DNA of 64,000 nt from Haloplanus natans DSM 17983 (lineage in GTDB: Archaea; Halobacteriota; Halobacteria; Halobacteriales; Haloferacaceae): positions 2,526,938-2,590,937 of the forward strand of contig NZ_KE386573.1 of the NCBI RefSeq assembly GCF_000427685.1, given 5' to 3'. The notes below the pieces were generated by a model. That model had not been told where the DNA came from, made no database searches, and saw nothing but the letters and a program-made list of their open reading frames with translations. A program made the position numbers and the translations under genes. Shown piece after piece: positions 56,451-64,000 of the stretch. How positions within the stretch are numbered: the stretch's first letter is position 1; every line of letters begins with the position of its first letter.

Positions 56451-57114
56451 ACTTGAGAAATTCGTCGACAACTACAACGAGAATCCCGGTGAAGAAGGCG
56501 ACTTACTGAGGAAAATATCCCAACTCGGTGCAGAACTTGAAGTTAGTGAGGAAACCCTGGACAAGGCAGCTGAGCTCATCGACAAATACAGAGACCAGCT
56601 CGAGGTCGAAGAAGATCACTTGCCGCCTGCTTCTCTCCACATCGCTTCAAGACTTAACGACGAACCACGGACCCAGAAAATGATTCTATCCGAGCTGCTT
56701 TCCGATCGTCACATCCTCAACCAGAGATCGGTCAAGTACACGGAGAAGGATTTGAAACGGCAGGTCAAGAAGACAGTGAAGAAGCTGAGGAAACATATCG
56801 ACGCTGAATTATTCTTCGTCCGAAGCCACGAGCATCTATCCTATCTTGTCTCTCAAATCGATCAAATCGAAGAAGACAGCGAAGTCGTGGAACTAGCAGA
56901 GCAGTACTGCAAGACTATACAGAGACAAGGCGGATTGTCTCGAAGCAAAGTAGCGATTGCCGGAGCCTGTCTCGAAGCAGCGGTCGAGGAAACCGACGTC
57001 GACTACACGCTTAGGCACACCGAGTTGGCGGAGATAACCGGGATGAACAAGACCACGTTCGAAAACAACCTCGCTGCAATCCGAGAAAACAACCTGCTAT
57101 CAAAGGAAACCTGA
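56443..57114 (+). CDS. TFB-like protein lacking zinc ribbon, 223 aa, apparent GTC start
   Basis: Two cyclin-fold repeats can be recognised: residues about 20-115 (ISQLGAELEVSEETLDKAAE ... LPPASLHIASRL) and 120-215 (GLSRSKVAIAGACLEAAVEE then LAEITGMNKTTFENNLAAI), the latter close to the second repeat of TFB. The N-terminal zinc ribbon and B-finger that contact polymerase are absent. It could bind TBP-promoter complexes as a competitor or work with a partner. GTC ACT GAA sits where GTGACTGA is usual; TTG 56620 would cut off 59 codons including repeat 1. Confidence 0.65.
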   Translation, partial: VTELEKFVDNYNENPGEEGDLLRKISQLGAELEVSEETLDKAAELIDKYRDQLEVEEDHLPPASLHIASRLNDEPRTQKMILSELLSDRHILNQRSVKYTEKDLKRQVKKTVKKLRKHIDAELFFVRSHEHLSYLVSQIDQIEEDSEVVELAEQYCKTIQRQGGLSRSKVAIAGACLEAAVEETDVDYTLRHTELAEITGMNKTTFENNLAAIRENNLLSKET

Positions 57115-57129
57115 AAAACAACTACGGTC

Positions 57130-57144
57130 GGGAATTATATTCCC
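57130..57144. promoter_or_regulatory. Inverted repeat spanning a TATA box
   Basis: GGGAAT-TAT-ATTCCC encloses the presumed TATA element, 28 bases before the ATG at 57172. A protein bound here would compete directly with TBP. Confidence 0.5.
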
Positions 57145-57171
57145 CAGGCAACCTCTTTCCTACCTTACGTA

Positions 57172-57810
57172 ATGGCGGCGACAGAACTTCACATCTCCGG
57201 CGGAAACCACATCACGCTACCATCCCGCCGGAAAAAATCTAAGGCTGACAACTTCGACCGATTGGATATCATCTTCGTCGAAGCTCCACTGTCAAAGAGA
57301 CCTGGAAAACTCGAGCAACTTGCCAACTTAGCCACTGTCCCTTTGCTAATCACCGCTATCTACATCATACTGCTTGGCCAGAAATTCTTCCAAGTGTTAG
57401 GACTCCATGACTCCCACATTGTATACGACTTAGCAGAAGAATACGACGCAGAGATCATCGAAGTCGACATGGATCTTTTCGACGTCATCGCTGAATACAG
57501 GCTTCTCTGGATGTTCCTGCATCATGGAATCGTAGTCTTGGCAATCCTCGCGTTACCGACGCTTGCCGACGCCGCTCAGTGGATACCGGTCTCCGCAGCT
57601 GTTTCTTCTGTCTTTGTAGCTGCTGCCGTCCTGATCTTCGGAGCATTCGCCATCGGAACCATGCCTGCCAGAGATGCACAAATGGCCTACGACATCAAGG
57701 AATACGCCGAAGAAAACCGTGTTGACGACGCACTCTTGGTTATCGGCGCTCTCCATCATTCAGGTATACAGAAGTGTCTTCAAGACTCCGAGCACATCCA
57801 GTTAGCATGA
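57172..57810 (+). CDS. TraB/PrgY-like membrane protein, 212 aa
   Basis: ELHISGGNH at the N-terminus, IIFVEAP, and the end RDAQMAYDIKEYAEE ... DALLVIGALHHSGI fit the TraB family layout, with two membrane segments at about residues 45-65 and 118-165. Same plan as 9152-9793. An inverted repeat covers its TATA box, so it is probably tightly controlled. Confidence 0.6.
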   Translation: MAATELHISGGNHITLPSRRKKSKADNFDRLDIIFVEAPLSKRPGKLEQLANLATVPLLITAIYIILLGQKFFQVLGLHDSHIVYDLAEEYDAEIIEVDMDLFDVIAEYRLLWMFLHHGIVVLAILALPTLADAAQWIPVSAAVSSVFVAAAVLIFGAFAIGTMPARDAQMAYDIKEYAEENRVDDALLVIGALHHSGIQKCLQDSEHIQLA

Positions 57811-57836
57811 ATACTTGCTGGCGGAGGCCAAAGTCG

Positions 57837-58739
57837 TCACCCAACTACTTCGTCCGTTATTTTCGCACCGATGGTTAGGCCTTGGAATAGTTTCACAGCA
57901 ACGTAGTACCCGGCCAAGAGATACATGATACTGTCCAGGATAACGATTGCCTGGCCGACGTACAGCAGTGGTTCCGGTGCAGACAAGATCGTGGTGTAGA
58001 ACTCGACGAGGCCTCCTGCATTCGACGTGTTAATGCTTCTGTGAACGCCGTAGAAGAATCCGAAGGTTATCGGGATGTACCGCTTCAACGGAAGGTAAAC
58101 TCCGAGATCCGCACCGTACAGGTACAACGCAGAGACGAACATTATAGAGAACGCTACGGCCTTGAATCCGAGACTGGTCAAGCCGTGGATGTATGAGAAA
58201 AACACTCCGGCAGGGAATGCACCAGCGACCATAGCGAGAGGGGCATTGCCCGTCTTCTCGTAGACAACGACTGAGATTACAGAACCGAGGCCGAGCAATG
58301 CGATGTTCTCACCTCCAGGTGCCAAGATCAGGTTGACGATATCCCGTACTGAAGCAGGTTCACCGGTCATCGCTGCAGAAGCGTACATCCTACTCGGCAG
58401 CCGGAAAGCACTCAATTGAATGTTTGAGACGAGTGTTCCGAAATTCAGGACCACCATCGGCAGTACTGTTGCGAAAGCTGATTGAGGCCATGAGGCCTCG
58501 CTTTTCGTCAGGCTTCCTCCGATGATATAGATCATCAGCCATCCGAACAAGGTGAGGAGGAAGAACGCTACACCGAGAATGATGACATCAAACTGGTTTC
58601 CGCTTCCTACTGTTCCCTGAATACCGTAGAGGATGAATCCTCCTGCGGAGGCGAGTGTGCCGAATAGAACGACGAATAGGTTGACGTAGTCATACTCCGA
58701 GTTCTGTGCAGTCTTCAGTATCGATGTAAGATCTCCCAC
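57837..58739 (-). CDS. Polytopic membrane protein, 300 aa
   Basis: About eight hydrophobic segments, GTG start after AGGTGGATCTGACCAA coded in the end of the surface-protein gene. Layout resembles VirB6/TrbL-type secretion channel proteins or a virion-associated membrane protein, but no signature is seen. Co-translated with the giant surface protein, suggesting a joint role. Confidence 0.65.
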   Translation of the reverse strand: MGDLTSILKTAQNSEYDYVNLFVVLFGTLASAGGFILYGIQGTVGSGNQFDVIILGVAFFLLTLFGWLMIYIIGGSLTKSEASWPQSAFATVLPMVVLNFGTLVSNIQLSAFRLPSRMYASAAMTGEPASVRDIVNLILAPGGENIALLGLGSVISVVVYEKTGNAPLAMVAGAFPAGVFFSYIHGLTSLGFKAVAFSIMFVSALYLYGADLGVYLPLKRYIPITFGFFYGVHRSINTSNAGGLVEFYTTILSAPEPLLYVGQAIVILDSIMYLLAGYYVAVKLFQGLTIGAKITDEVVG

Positions 58740-58743
58740 TTGG

Positions 58744-61700
58744 TCAGATCCACCTCTTTTTTGTCCATGCTACTAGGAGGAAGCCGAACAATGCTGTTCC
58801 GAGCAGGCCTGCCGAATCTTTCGTCGGCACCGGGACCTGTTCGACCTGTCCCTTACACTTCCCACTATCCGAGTAGCTGTAAGCACTGGAAAGACTGGAG
58901 GACAGACACACCTTCTCAGACCGGACCAGTTGATCGGGAAGCTGCGGCAGCAATTCCTTCAATTCCTCAATTGGGTCAAATCTTTGAACCGGCTTAACGG
59001 TTACAGCGAGCTGACCTGCCTCTCCCTGACTTGCCTCGGTGTCGAACTTGCAGGTGAACTTGCCGTCTAAGCCAAGCTCTCGGAGCTTCTCCTTACTTGG
59101 AATTTCGAATCTAGCCTTTAATAAGATACTTGAGGACTGCTTGTACGTTCCCTGGGTCTTGCTCGGAACCAGTGTAGTAACGTTACTGCGGTACGGTTCC
59201 TGAACATTGACCGCGGATTTCACTTCGACAAAACGACACGCCGTCGAGTTACGCGTGGCAACGGTAACCCTATTCGGCTCTTTGTCGAAGTTGTAGACGG
59301 TGAGGTACTTCACCTGGGTTCCGCCGTAGTCCACCGTGTAGTACTGCTGAGTGTCGAAAGAGGCCTTCACCGTCGTATTGTTTGTCGGTTTTGGCGGTGG
59401 AACAGGACCACTACCTCCGGAACTTCCACCGGTGCCGCCTCCTTCGCTTGACGTCCTGTATTTGTATTTCAGGATGCCGTTGTACGTGCCTTCGTGAAGC
59501 GAAGAGTTACCGTAGTCCTCCGGTACGATGACGTAGATGCTTTCCTGTGTTTCGTTGATGTTGAGGCCTGAACCAGAGGCGTTGATATCTACTGAACTGG
59601 ATTCCCGGTTATCCCATTCCGGTGCGTTGTCTTTGTCCAACTTGATCTTCAGCGTGGATTCCTCGGTGGCGTTGGAAGGAACCTTGACGTTGAAGTTCAG
59701 CTTGACCGTGTCGTAGTAGCTGCTCGGCGTGTTCAACAGGACCTCCGTATCCTGATCATACACAGTGCCGGTACTGCAGCTGTATTCGACGGCGAACTCT
59801 TTCTCGGCCTGTGGAGGGAGATCGACGACGCTCTGGTTTTCCTGGCTGCAGGCCTTTTGGTTGAACGCGGTCGTTGTCGACAGGTTCTGGAAGTTAAGAT
59901 CTGCCGTGTTGTTGACCTGGGCTGTCCGCGTGGCCTTGATGGTGGATCCGATGCGAATAGTGTCGTTGACCGGCCTGACTTCGGAGAGATTCTCTTTGAC
60001 GTGGTCGACGGCGAAAGTCCGGTTCCAGCACTCCTTCGTCAACAAGGAATCCATCTTTGAGATATTCCCCTGTGTGTCGATGCTGCAGGTACTGGAGAGA
60101 TCGACGTTGCTGAGTGAGATGTCGAGCGTTTTCAGATCTGCTGTGAGCTCTGTCCTGTTGAAGACGTACTGGCTTGTGAGCGAACTCGTCTTCGAAGTGT
60201 TCTGACCTCGGTTGACTGTGGAGAGTGTTTCGTTAACGATCCAGTCTCCGTGGCTTTCCACTGTATGAGTAACACTGCTGCCTCCGGAGAGAAGGCCTGC
60301 CCACTGATCCGGAGAGTCAAGAGTGCCGGGTATGGAGAGCCCGACCGTGTAGTTGATCGGGTCAGAGGCCTGGTTCACAAGGGTGTAGGTCTGGTTCAGG
60401 TACTGAGTGCTGAGACTGCTGACCTGATCTGTGTCCTGGCGATGCCCTGTATCTGTCCGGGCCAAGTCTACGTCTTTGTTGCCAGAGTACGCTCCCTTGC
60501 TGTCACTGACGTTGACCGAGGCCTGAAATGGGAAACCGATACTACTCTTTAATGAAGAGTTCGTGAACATCGAGGCAGAGGAAAGGCCGTGGAAACCTGC
60601 TATGTCAGATTCTCCCTGCGGGTCAAGTCCGAACTCCAGTGAAGCAGACCCATCGCTCACCACTACTTCACCCCCCGTGATCTGGGGCTGTTTCTGCGTG
60701 GTGAACGAGTACGTAGAACTTGAGACCGAGGCACCGCTGTCATCCGATACTACGACGCCCCAGTTGTACTGTGTACCCCAGTCAAGGCCTGAAACCTCGA
60801 ACGTGCTCGTAGAACCACTGGAAACACCAGTCTTCTCACCGACCACACTCCCATTCAAGTAGTACTCAACGGTAAGAGGATCTTCATCAGGATCACTCAC
60901 ATTAACTGAGAAAACAGGACTTTTAGAATCTACCTTAGCCGAATCAGACGGGTTTTTCAGGGAATCAATTACAGGTGGGGAATTACACTCTCCCAAAATT
61001 TGCAAACCTGGATAATTATTTTCTCTCGTACACCAATCATTAGCAAAATCAAAATTCATATAAGAAGATGCTGAACTACCCGTCATTTCAGAAGTAGTGA
61101 GTCCAGTACCATATTCACTTGTAGACATTCCAGAACTTACAGTATCCCAATAACCGTTAGTGACAGTTGGATCTTCATAAGTAGAACTTACAAATCCATA
61201 TTTAACTGAACGTTCACCAACAACTTTACCAGTTGAAAAAGTATTCTTCAAAGTACTTGTAGAATATTTCGCCATAGCAAATCCTGCTACATTACCAATA
61301 GAGTTCTCACATTTCAAAGTAATATTTACATGAGAATAAGAATTTCTAATTGTAGCATCTCCATCCATAAACCCAACAAATCCTCCAGCAAACTTTGCAC
61401 ACTCTCCATAACTTGTACCACTGCTTGAACCAACTTCAAACGAACCTGAGACAGAAACATTTTCCACTAAACCTCCATTTTTCACAACAGCAGCAACAGA
61501 ACCAGACCTACCACCAATATAATCTGCCGAGAACTTTCTTATCCGAAGATTATAAACTGTTCCCTCAAGAGTACCCCAAATACCATTACTGTATCTATAA
61601 ACATCTATATTTGAAATAGTATGTCCATTACCGTCAAAAACTAAACTTGTAGTTGATTCATAAGCCATTCCATCTACTGTCGTACCGCTACAATTAATAT

Positions 61701-62883
61701 CAGATACTAATTCAAAAGAAGAGGATAGATGATTATACATATCATTGAATTGTGAACAGGTGCTAATCTCATAGGGATCGCTTGAAATTCCTGAACCTCC
61801 AGCAAATGAACCAAGAATCCACATCCGAAGGTTGTTAGTTTCGTTCTCCCAAGAGTCAATCTTGTACTGCAGAGTCGTAGTAGAATTAGCCTCGATTGTG
61901 GTGTTATAGGCCTTGATACTGTAGTCCGTGGTATCGTTGAGGAGAGTGGCTGTCTTGTTCACTTGCTGGGCTGTGTCGACAACTTCTGAATAATGACTGC
62001 TGTTGAGCTCCTCAGTGTTCCTGCCGAAGTCAACGGAAAGCAGTTTTTCATCCTTGGGATGTGCGATGACGACGGTGACGTTGTGAGGATTCTCCTCGTA
62101 CCTTCTGTCGTACTGCATCAGGAACCGGTCGACGTAGTCATCTGAGGGTGTGTTGAGCCCGTCGTACTTGTTGATCTGACCGCTGACCGGGATCAGTTGA
62201 GGATCATCACCGCTGTACACGTTTTGGCTCTCCCAGACCACTTCTGCAGGCTTCCCTGATTCGTTGTAGATCAGGTCGTAGTTGACGATCAAGTGTTCAT
62301 AGTGGCTTCTGACATCGATATCCCACTCAACACTGTATTCCTTGCCAGAACTGGTAGTCCCTGTATCGTTGAATGAGAAAGTGAAGACTCTACTCTCGTT
62401 TTCAGAGTCTATTGATGCCCTGGCCTGCTGATATGCATCAAAATAGGTTTGAGGGTAACTGGAGTTCTGACAGCCACCGTAGTATTCCCCACCGCAGTTA
62501 CCCAGAAGTCTTGCAACCGCTCTCGTGGGATAAACAGAGTCCTGCCAGGTATACGTTTCACTCCAGGAAGGGTTCTCGAATTGGTATCCGACGTTTAGAA
62601 TCGCTTCTTCACTGATGATATCACCCTGGTCGTTGTAGCCATCCCAGGTCGTCAACTGGTACTGTTTCTGCCCGACGTTCTTATGCAGCTGATCGGGAAC
62701 GAAAACCTGCGTAGGCGAAAGAGTCTGATTCATATAGGAAGTCTCGAACCGGATGTCACTATCTGTAAAGTGAGGTTTCACGTTCTCAAAATCAAGGCCT
62801 GCTACGTTGACTTCGGCTGCTAACGCCGACGTTGTGAGAAACAAAGCTGCTGCTAACAGAAGCAAGGCCTTCCGATCAGACAT
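58744..62883 (-). CDS. Giant surface glycoprotein with GLUG repeats, 1379 aa
   Basis: N-terminal signal peptide (LLLLAAALFLTTSALAA), C-terminal membrane anchor (LLGTALFGFLLVAWTKKRW) and dozens of N-x-S/T sites: an exported, anchored glycoprotein. Residues about 355-590 match the GLUG-repeat pattern (SDINCSG, FDGNGHTISNIDVYRYSNG, GGFVGFMDGDATIRNSYS); about 640-730 look like a fibronectin-type domain; then beta-rich modules and a Gly/Pro linker. Probably an adhesin or virion spike. The GLUG part is much more AT-rich than the rest and lacks AGGCCT. Confidence 0.8.
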   Translation of the reverse strand: MSDRKALLLLAAALFLTTSALAAEVNVAGLDFENVKPHFTDSDIRFETSYMNQTLSPTQVFVPDQLHKNVGQKQYQLTTWDGYNDQGDIISEEAILNVGYQFENPSWSETYTWQDSVYPTRAVARLLGNCGGEYYGGCQNSSYPQTYFDAYQQARASIDSENESRVFTFSFNDTGTTSSGKEYSVEWDIDVRSHYEHLIVNYDLIYNESGKPAEVVWESQNVYSGDDPQLIPVSGQINKYDGLNTPSDDYVDRFLMQYDRRYEENPHNVTVVIAHPKDEKLLSVDFGRNTEELNSSHYSEVVDTAQQVNKTATLLNDTTDYSIKAYNTTIEANSTTTLQYKIDSWENETNNLRMWILGSFAGGSGISSDPYEISTCSQFNDMYNHLSSSFELVSDINCSGTTVDGMAYESTTSLVFDGNGHTISNIDVYRYSNGIWGTLEGTVYNLRIRKFSADYIGGRSGSVAAVVKNGGLVENVSVSGSFEVGSSSGTSYGECAKFAGGFVGFMDGDATIRNSYSHVNITLKCENSIGNVAGFAMAKYSTSTLKNTFSTGKVVGERSVKYGFVSSTYEDPTVTNGYWDTVSSGMSTSEYGTGLTTSEMTGSSASSYMNFDFANDWCTRENNYPGLQILGECNSPPVIDSLKNPSDSAKVDSKSPVFSVNVSDPDEDPLTVEYYLNGSVVGEKTGVSSGSTSTFEVSGLDWGTQYNWGVVVSDDSGASVSSSTYSFTTQKQPQITGGEVVVSDGSASLEFGLDPQGESDIAGFHGLSSASMFTNSSLKSSIGFPFQASVNVSDSKGAYSGNKDVDLARTDTGHRQDTDQVSSLSTQYLNQTYTLVNQASDPINYTVGLSIPGTLDSPDQWAGLLSGGSSVTHTVESHGDWIVNETLSTVNRGQNTSKTSSLTSQYVFNRTELTADLKTLDISLSNVDLSSTCSIDTQGNISKMDSLLTKECWNRTFAVDHVKENLSEVRPVNDTIRIGSTIKATRTAQVNNTADLNFQNLSTTTAFNQKACSQENQSVVDLPPQAEKEFAVEYSCSTGTVYDQDTEVLLNTPSSYYDTVKLNFNVKVPSNATEESTLKIKLDKDNAPEWDNRESSSVDINASGSGLNINETQESIYVIVPEDYGNSSLHEGTYNGILKYKYRTSSEGGGTGGSSGGSGPVPPPKPTNNTTVKASFDTQQYYTVDYGGTQVKYLTVYNFDKEPNRVTVATRNSTACRFVEVKSAVNVQEPYRSNVTTLVPSKTQGTYKQSSSILLKARFEIPSKEKLRELGLDGKFTCKFDTEASQGEAGQLAVTVKPVQRFDPIEELKELLPQLPDQLVRSEKVCLSSSLSSAYSYSDSGKCKGQVEQVPVPTKDSAGLLGTALFGFLLVAWTKKRWI

Positions 62884-62925
62884 ATAAAAAATAGGTGCAA
62901 CGTTATTTAAAAAAGTGCATTCGAT
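62884..62925 (-). promoter_or_regulatory. Promoter of the surface-protein operon
   Basis: On the minus strand TTTTTTAAATAACG lies about 25-30 bases before the start ATG at 62883, followed by an AT-rich leader TATTTTTTATATG. Typical archaeal near-leaderless promoter. Confidence 0.6.
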
Positions 62926-63005
62926 AGAGATCGATCACCGCCACCCCTCAGAATACCTCATCTACCACACATCCTTTTCATCACCACGCTCAAAACAGCC
63001 GTTAT

Positions 63006-63587
63006 ATGACAATCACTGGCGGCATCCTGTTCCGCGAAGAACCCTACACAGGACTCGACGAGCTCAAAGAGGAGCGGATGGACAAGATCAGCAGCACCCA
63101 CCAGAACTCTGCCATCGACGAGATCCCGGAGATCGAGGAAGACGAGTTCGTGGAAGGGACGATGAACGCTGTCGGCCTGAACATTCCCTCCTTCGACTAC
63201 GACAAACTACGGAAAGAGGAACGCGGCTCACCGGGCAACGAAAGTCTGCGGGTCAAGCTATTGGTCAGCGGGAACGTCGACCTTCTTGAATACCCTCCTG
63301 AGACCGGTTACCCGGAAGTCGAAGTGGGTGATGTGAACGGGAACTGGCTGGAATGGTGGGTCTCTATCGAAGGAAAGAGCGGGGACGAGGTAAGCCAGGA
63401 GATCGAGGAGAAACTCGAAGACCTGCAGGAAGGCCTTGGCGCTCTCCGACCCAGATTAGAAGAGGTGAACGAAGAGCTTCGGGAACAGGCGAGAGAAGAG
63501 TATCAGACCCGGATGGAGAAAACCGAGAAGCATTCTGAGACGATTCAGAACATCGATGTCACTACTCCGGACGAGAAAGAGGATTAG
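63006..63587 (+). CDS. Hypothetical protein with C-terminal coiled coil, 193 aa
   Basis: ATG preceded by CGTTATAT. Acidic; residues about 70-125 are beta-rich (VKLLVSGNVDLLEYPPETGY then WLEWWVSIEG), residues about 130-180 a coiled coil. Divergent from the surface-protein operon. Not recognised. Confidence 0.6.
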   Translation: MTITGGILFREEPYTGLDELKEERMDKISSTHQNSAIDEIPEIEEDEFVEGTMNAVGLNIPSFDYDKLRKEERGSPGNESLRVKLLVSGNVDLLEYPPETGYPEVEVGDVNGNWLEWWVSIEGKSGDEVSQEIEEKLEDLQEGLGALRPRLEEVNEELREQAREEYQTRMEKTEKHSETIQNIDVTTPDEKED

Positions 63588-63626
63588 CAAAGCCTTCTCG
63601 AAAAGGGAAGAAGATAGAAGCCGGGT

Positions 63627-64000
63627 TTAGACCCTGGCGAGTTGGATTCCGGACAGCCCGGCTAACCCGGCGAGACCTGCTGCCGCCAAGATTTCTCCGT
63701 AACCCAGCATCGACAAGCCAGTTCCTACGATACCAGTCATCAGGAATGCCGCTGGCATCCACGCCAACATCCGGACCACGCGAGAGCTCTCTGAGTCATG
63801 GTTCCACAGAATCAAACCAGGTGCCAAGAGGAACGCGGATCCGACCGCCAGCAACGGCAAGTCGTACAGCAGGCCTACCACCGAGACGAAGACACCCGAC
63901 AGAAGCGTGAACGGCATCGCCCGGACCTGATGAGAGACGTGGACTCCATTCTCCTGCTTCGGAGTCGTATGGAAGAACGCATCATCGCCTCGGACTATCT
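63627..64000 (-). CDS. Membrane protein, cut by the window edge
   Basis: The frame stays open from the stop at 63627 to the edge; codons upstream of the ATG at 63917 read FFHTTPKQENGVHVSHQV and look coding, so the true start is outside the window. Visible part has about four hydrophobic segments. Confidence 0.6.
   Translation of the reverse strand, partial: IVRGDDAFFHTTPKQENGVHVSHQVRAMPFTLLSGVFVSVVGLLYDLPLLAVGSAFLLAPGLILWNHDSESSRVVRMLAWMPAAFLMTGIVGTGLSMLGYGEILAAAGLAGLAGLSGIQLARV

Overview
The window reads as DNA of an extremely halophilic archaeon, most probably carrying (or being) a large plasmid, provirus or integrative element. The proteins are very acidic. Promoters are archaeal TATA boxes about 25-30 bases upstream of starts, and ribosome binding sites are GGTGA/GGTGATC. 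There are two TATA-binding proteins, a TFB-like protein, a haloarchaeal-style Tat lipobox and a HerA-type ATPase. No rRNA, ribosomal protein or central-metabolism gene is present, while element-type genes are common: tyrosine recombinase, HerA/DUF87 ATPase, DUF932, orphan methylase fragment, tRNA-like genes beside a large structured RNA, and a giant surface protein. The host lineage (haloarchaeon or nanohaloarchaeon) cannot be decided from the sequence alone.

Layout. 1-5.7 kb: the end of one poly-gamma-glutamate hydrolase-like gene, a rightward operon of about 14 small acidic and zinc-ribbon proteins (276-4111), two leftward zinc-ribbon genes and a second hydrolase paralogue. 5.7-13.6 kb: a four-fold zinc-knuckle repeat protein, an Mrr-like nuclease, a degenerate FtsZ-like protein, a TraB-like protein, a two-gene cytosolic/membrane pair that may be defensive, and a DUF4145-like protein. 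13.6-24.3 kb: a 24-gene operon of tightly overlapping genes with a HerA-like ATPase, a PCNA-like fragment, a PD-(D/E)XK nuclease, a membrane HExxH protein and many zinc or membrane miniproteins. 24.4-31.2 kb: a second zinc-knuckle repeat protein, a DUF932 protein, two secreted proteins, and two tandem paralogue pairs. 31.3-36.4 kb: a third long operon (wHTH regulator first; methylase-like protein, membrane proteins). 36.4-47.1 kb: two TBP genes bracketing a restriction island (type IIG-like enzyme, helper protein, CARF-wHTH regulator, HsdM, HsdS, HsdR). 47.1-51.9 kb: zinc ribbons, a toxin-like protein, tiny membrane proteins, a Tat lipoprotein, an acidic wHTH protein and an HD hydrolase. 52.0-53.8 kb: two interrupted tRNA genes, a ~600-base structured RNA and a tyrosine recombinase. 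53.9-57.8 kb: wHTH protein, a 634-residue coiled-coil/wHTH protein, a TFB-like protein without zinc ribbon and a second TraB-like protein. 57.8-64 kb: a polytopic membrane protein, a 1379-residue surface protein with GLUG repeats, a coiled-coil protein and a membrane protein cut by the window edge.

Three properties cut across the window. (1) The palindrome AGGCCT occurs about 110 times (about 16 expected at random), in all reading frames and between genes, but is nearly absent from the restriction island and a few other patches, which suggests those patches are recent arrivals. (2) Genes in the three long operons are joined by a repeated junction (GGTGAGAATCAGCAGTGAGTG-like) in which the ribosome binding site of the next gene is coded in the tail of the previous one, giving unrelated proteins the same C-terminal GENQ tail. 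(3) At least 15 genes have no ATG, GTG or TTG at the place where the ribosome binding site and overlap put the start; ATC, ATT, ATA, CTG, GTT or GTC sits there instead, suggesting relaxed start-codon use. Functions given for unnamed families are inferences from motifs read by eye.
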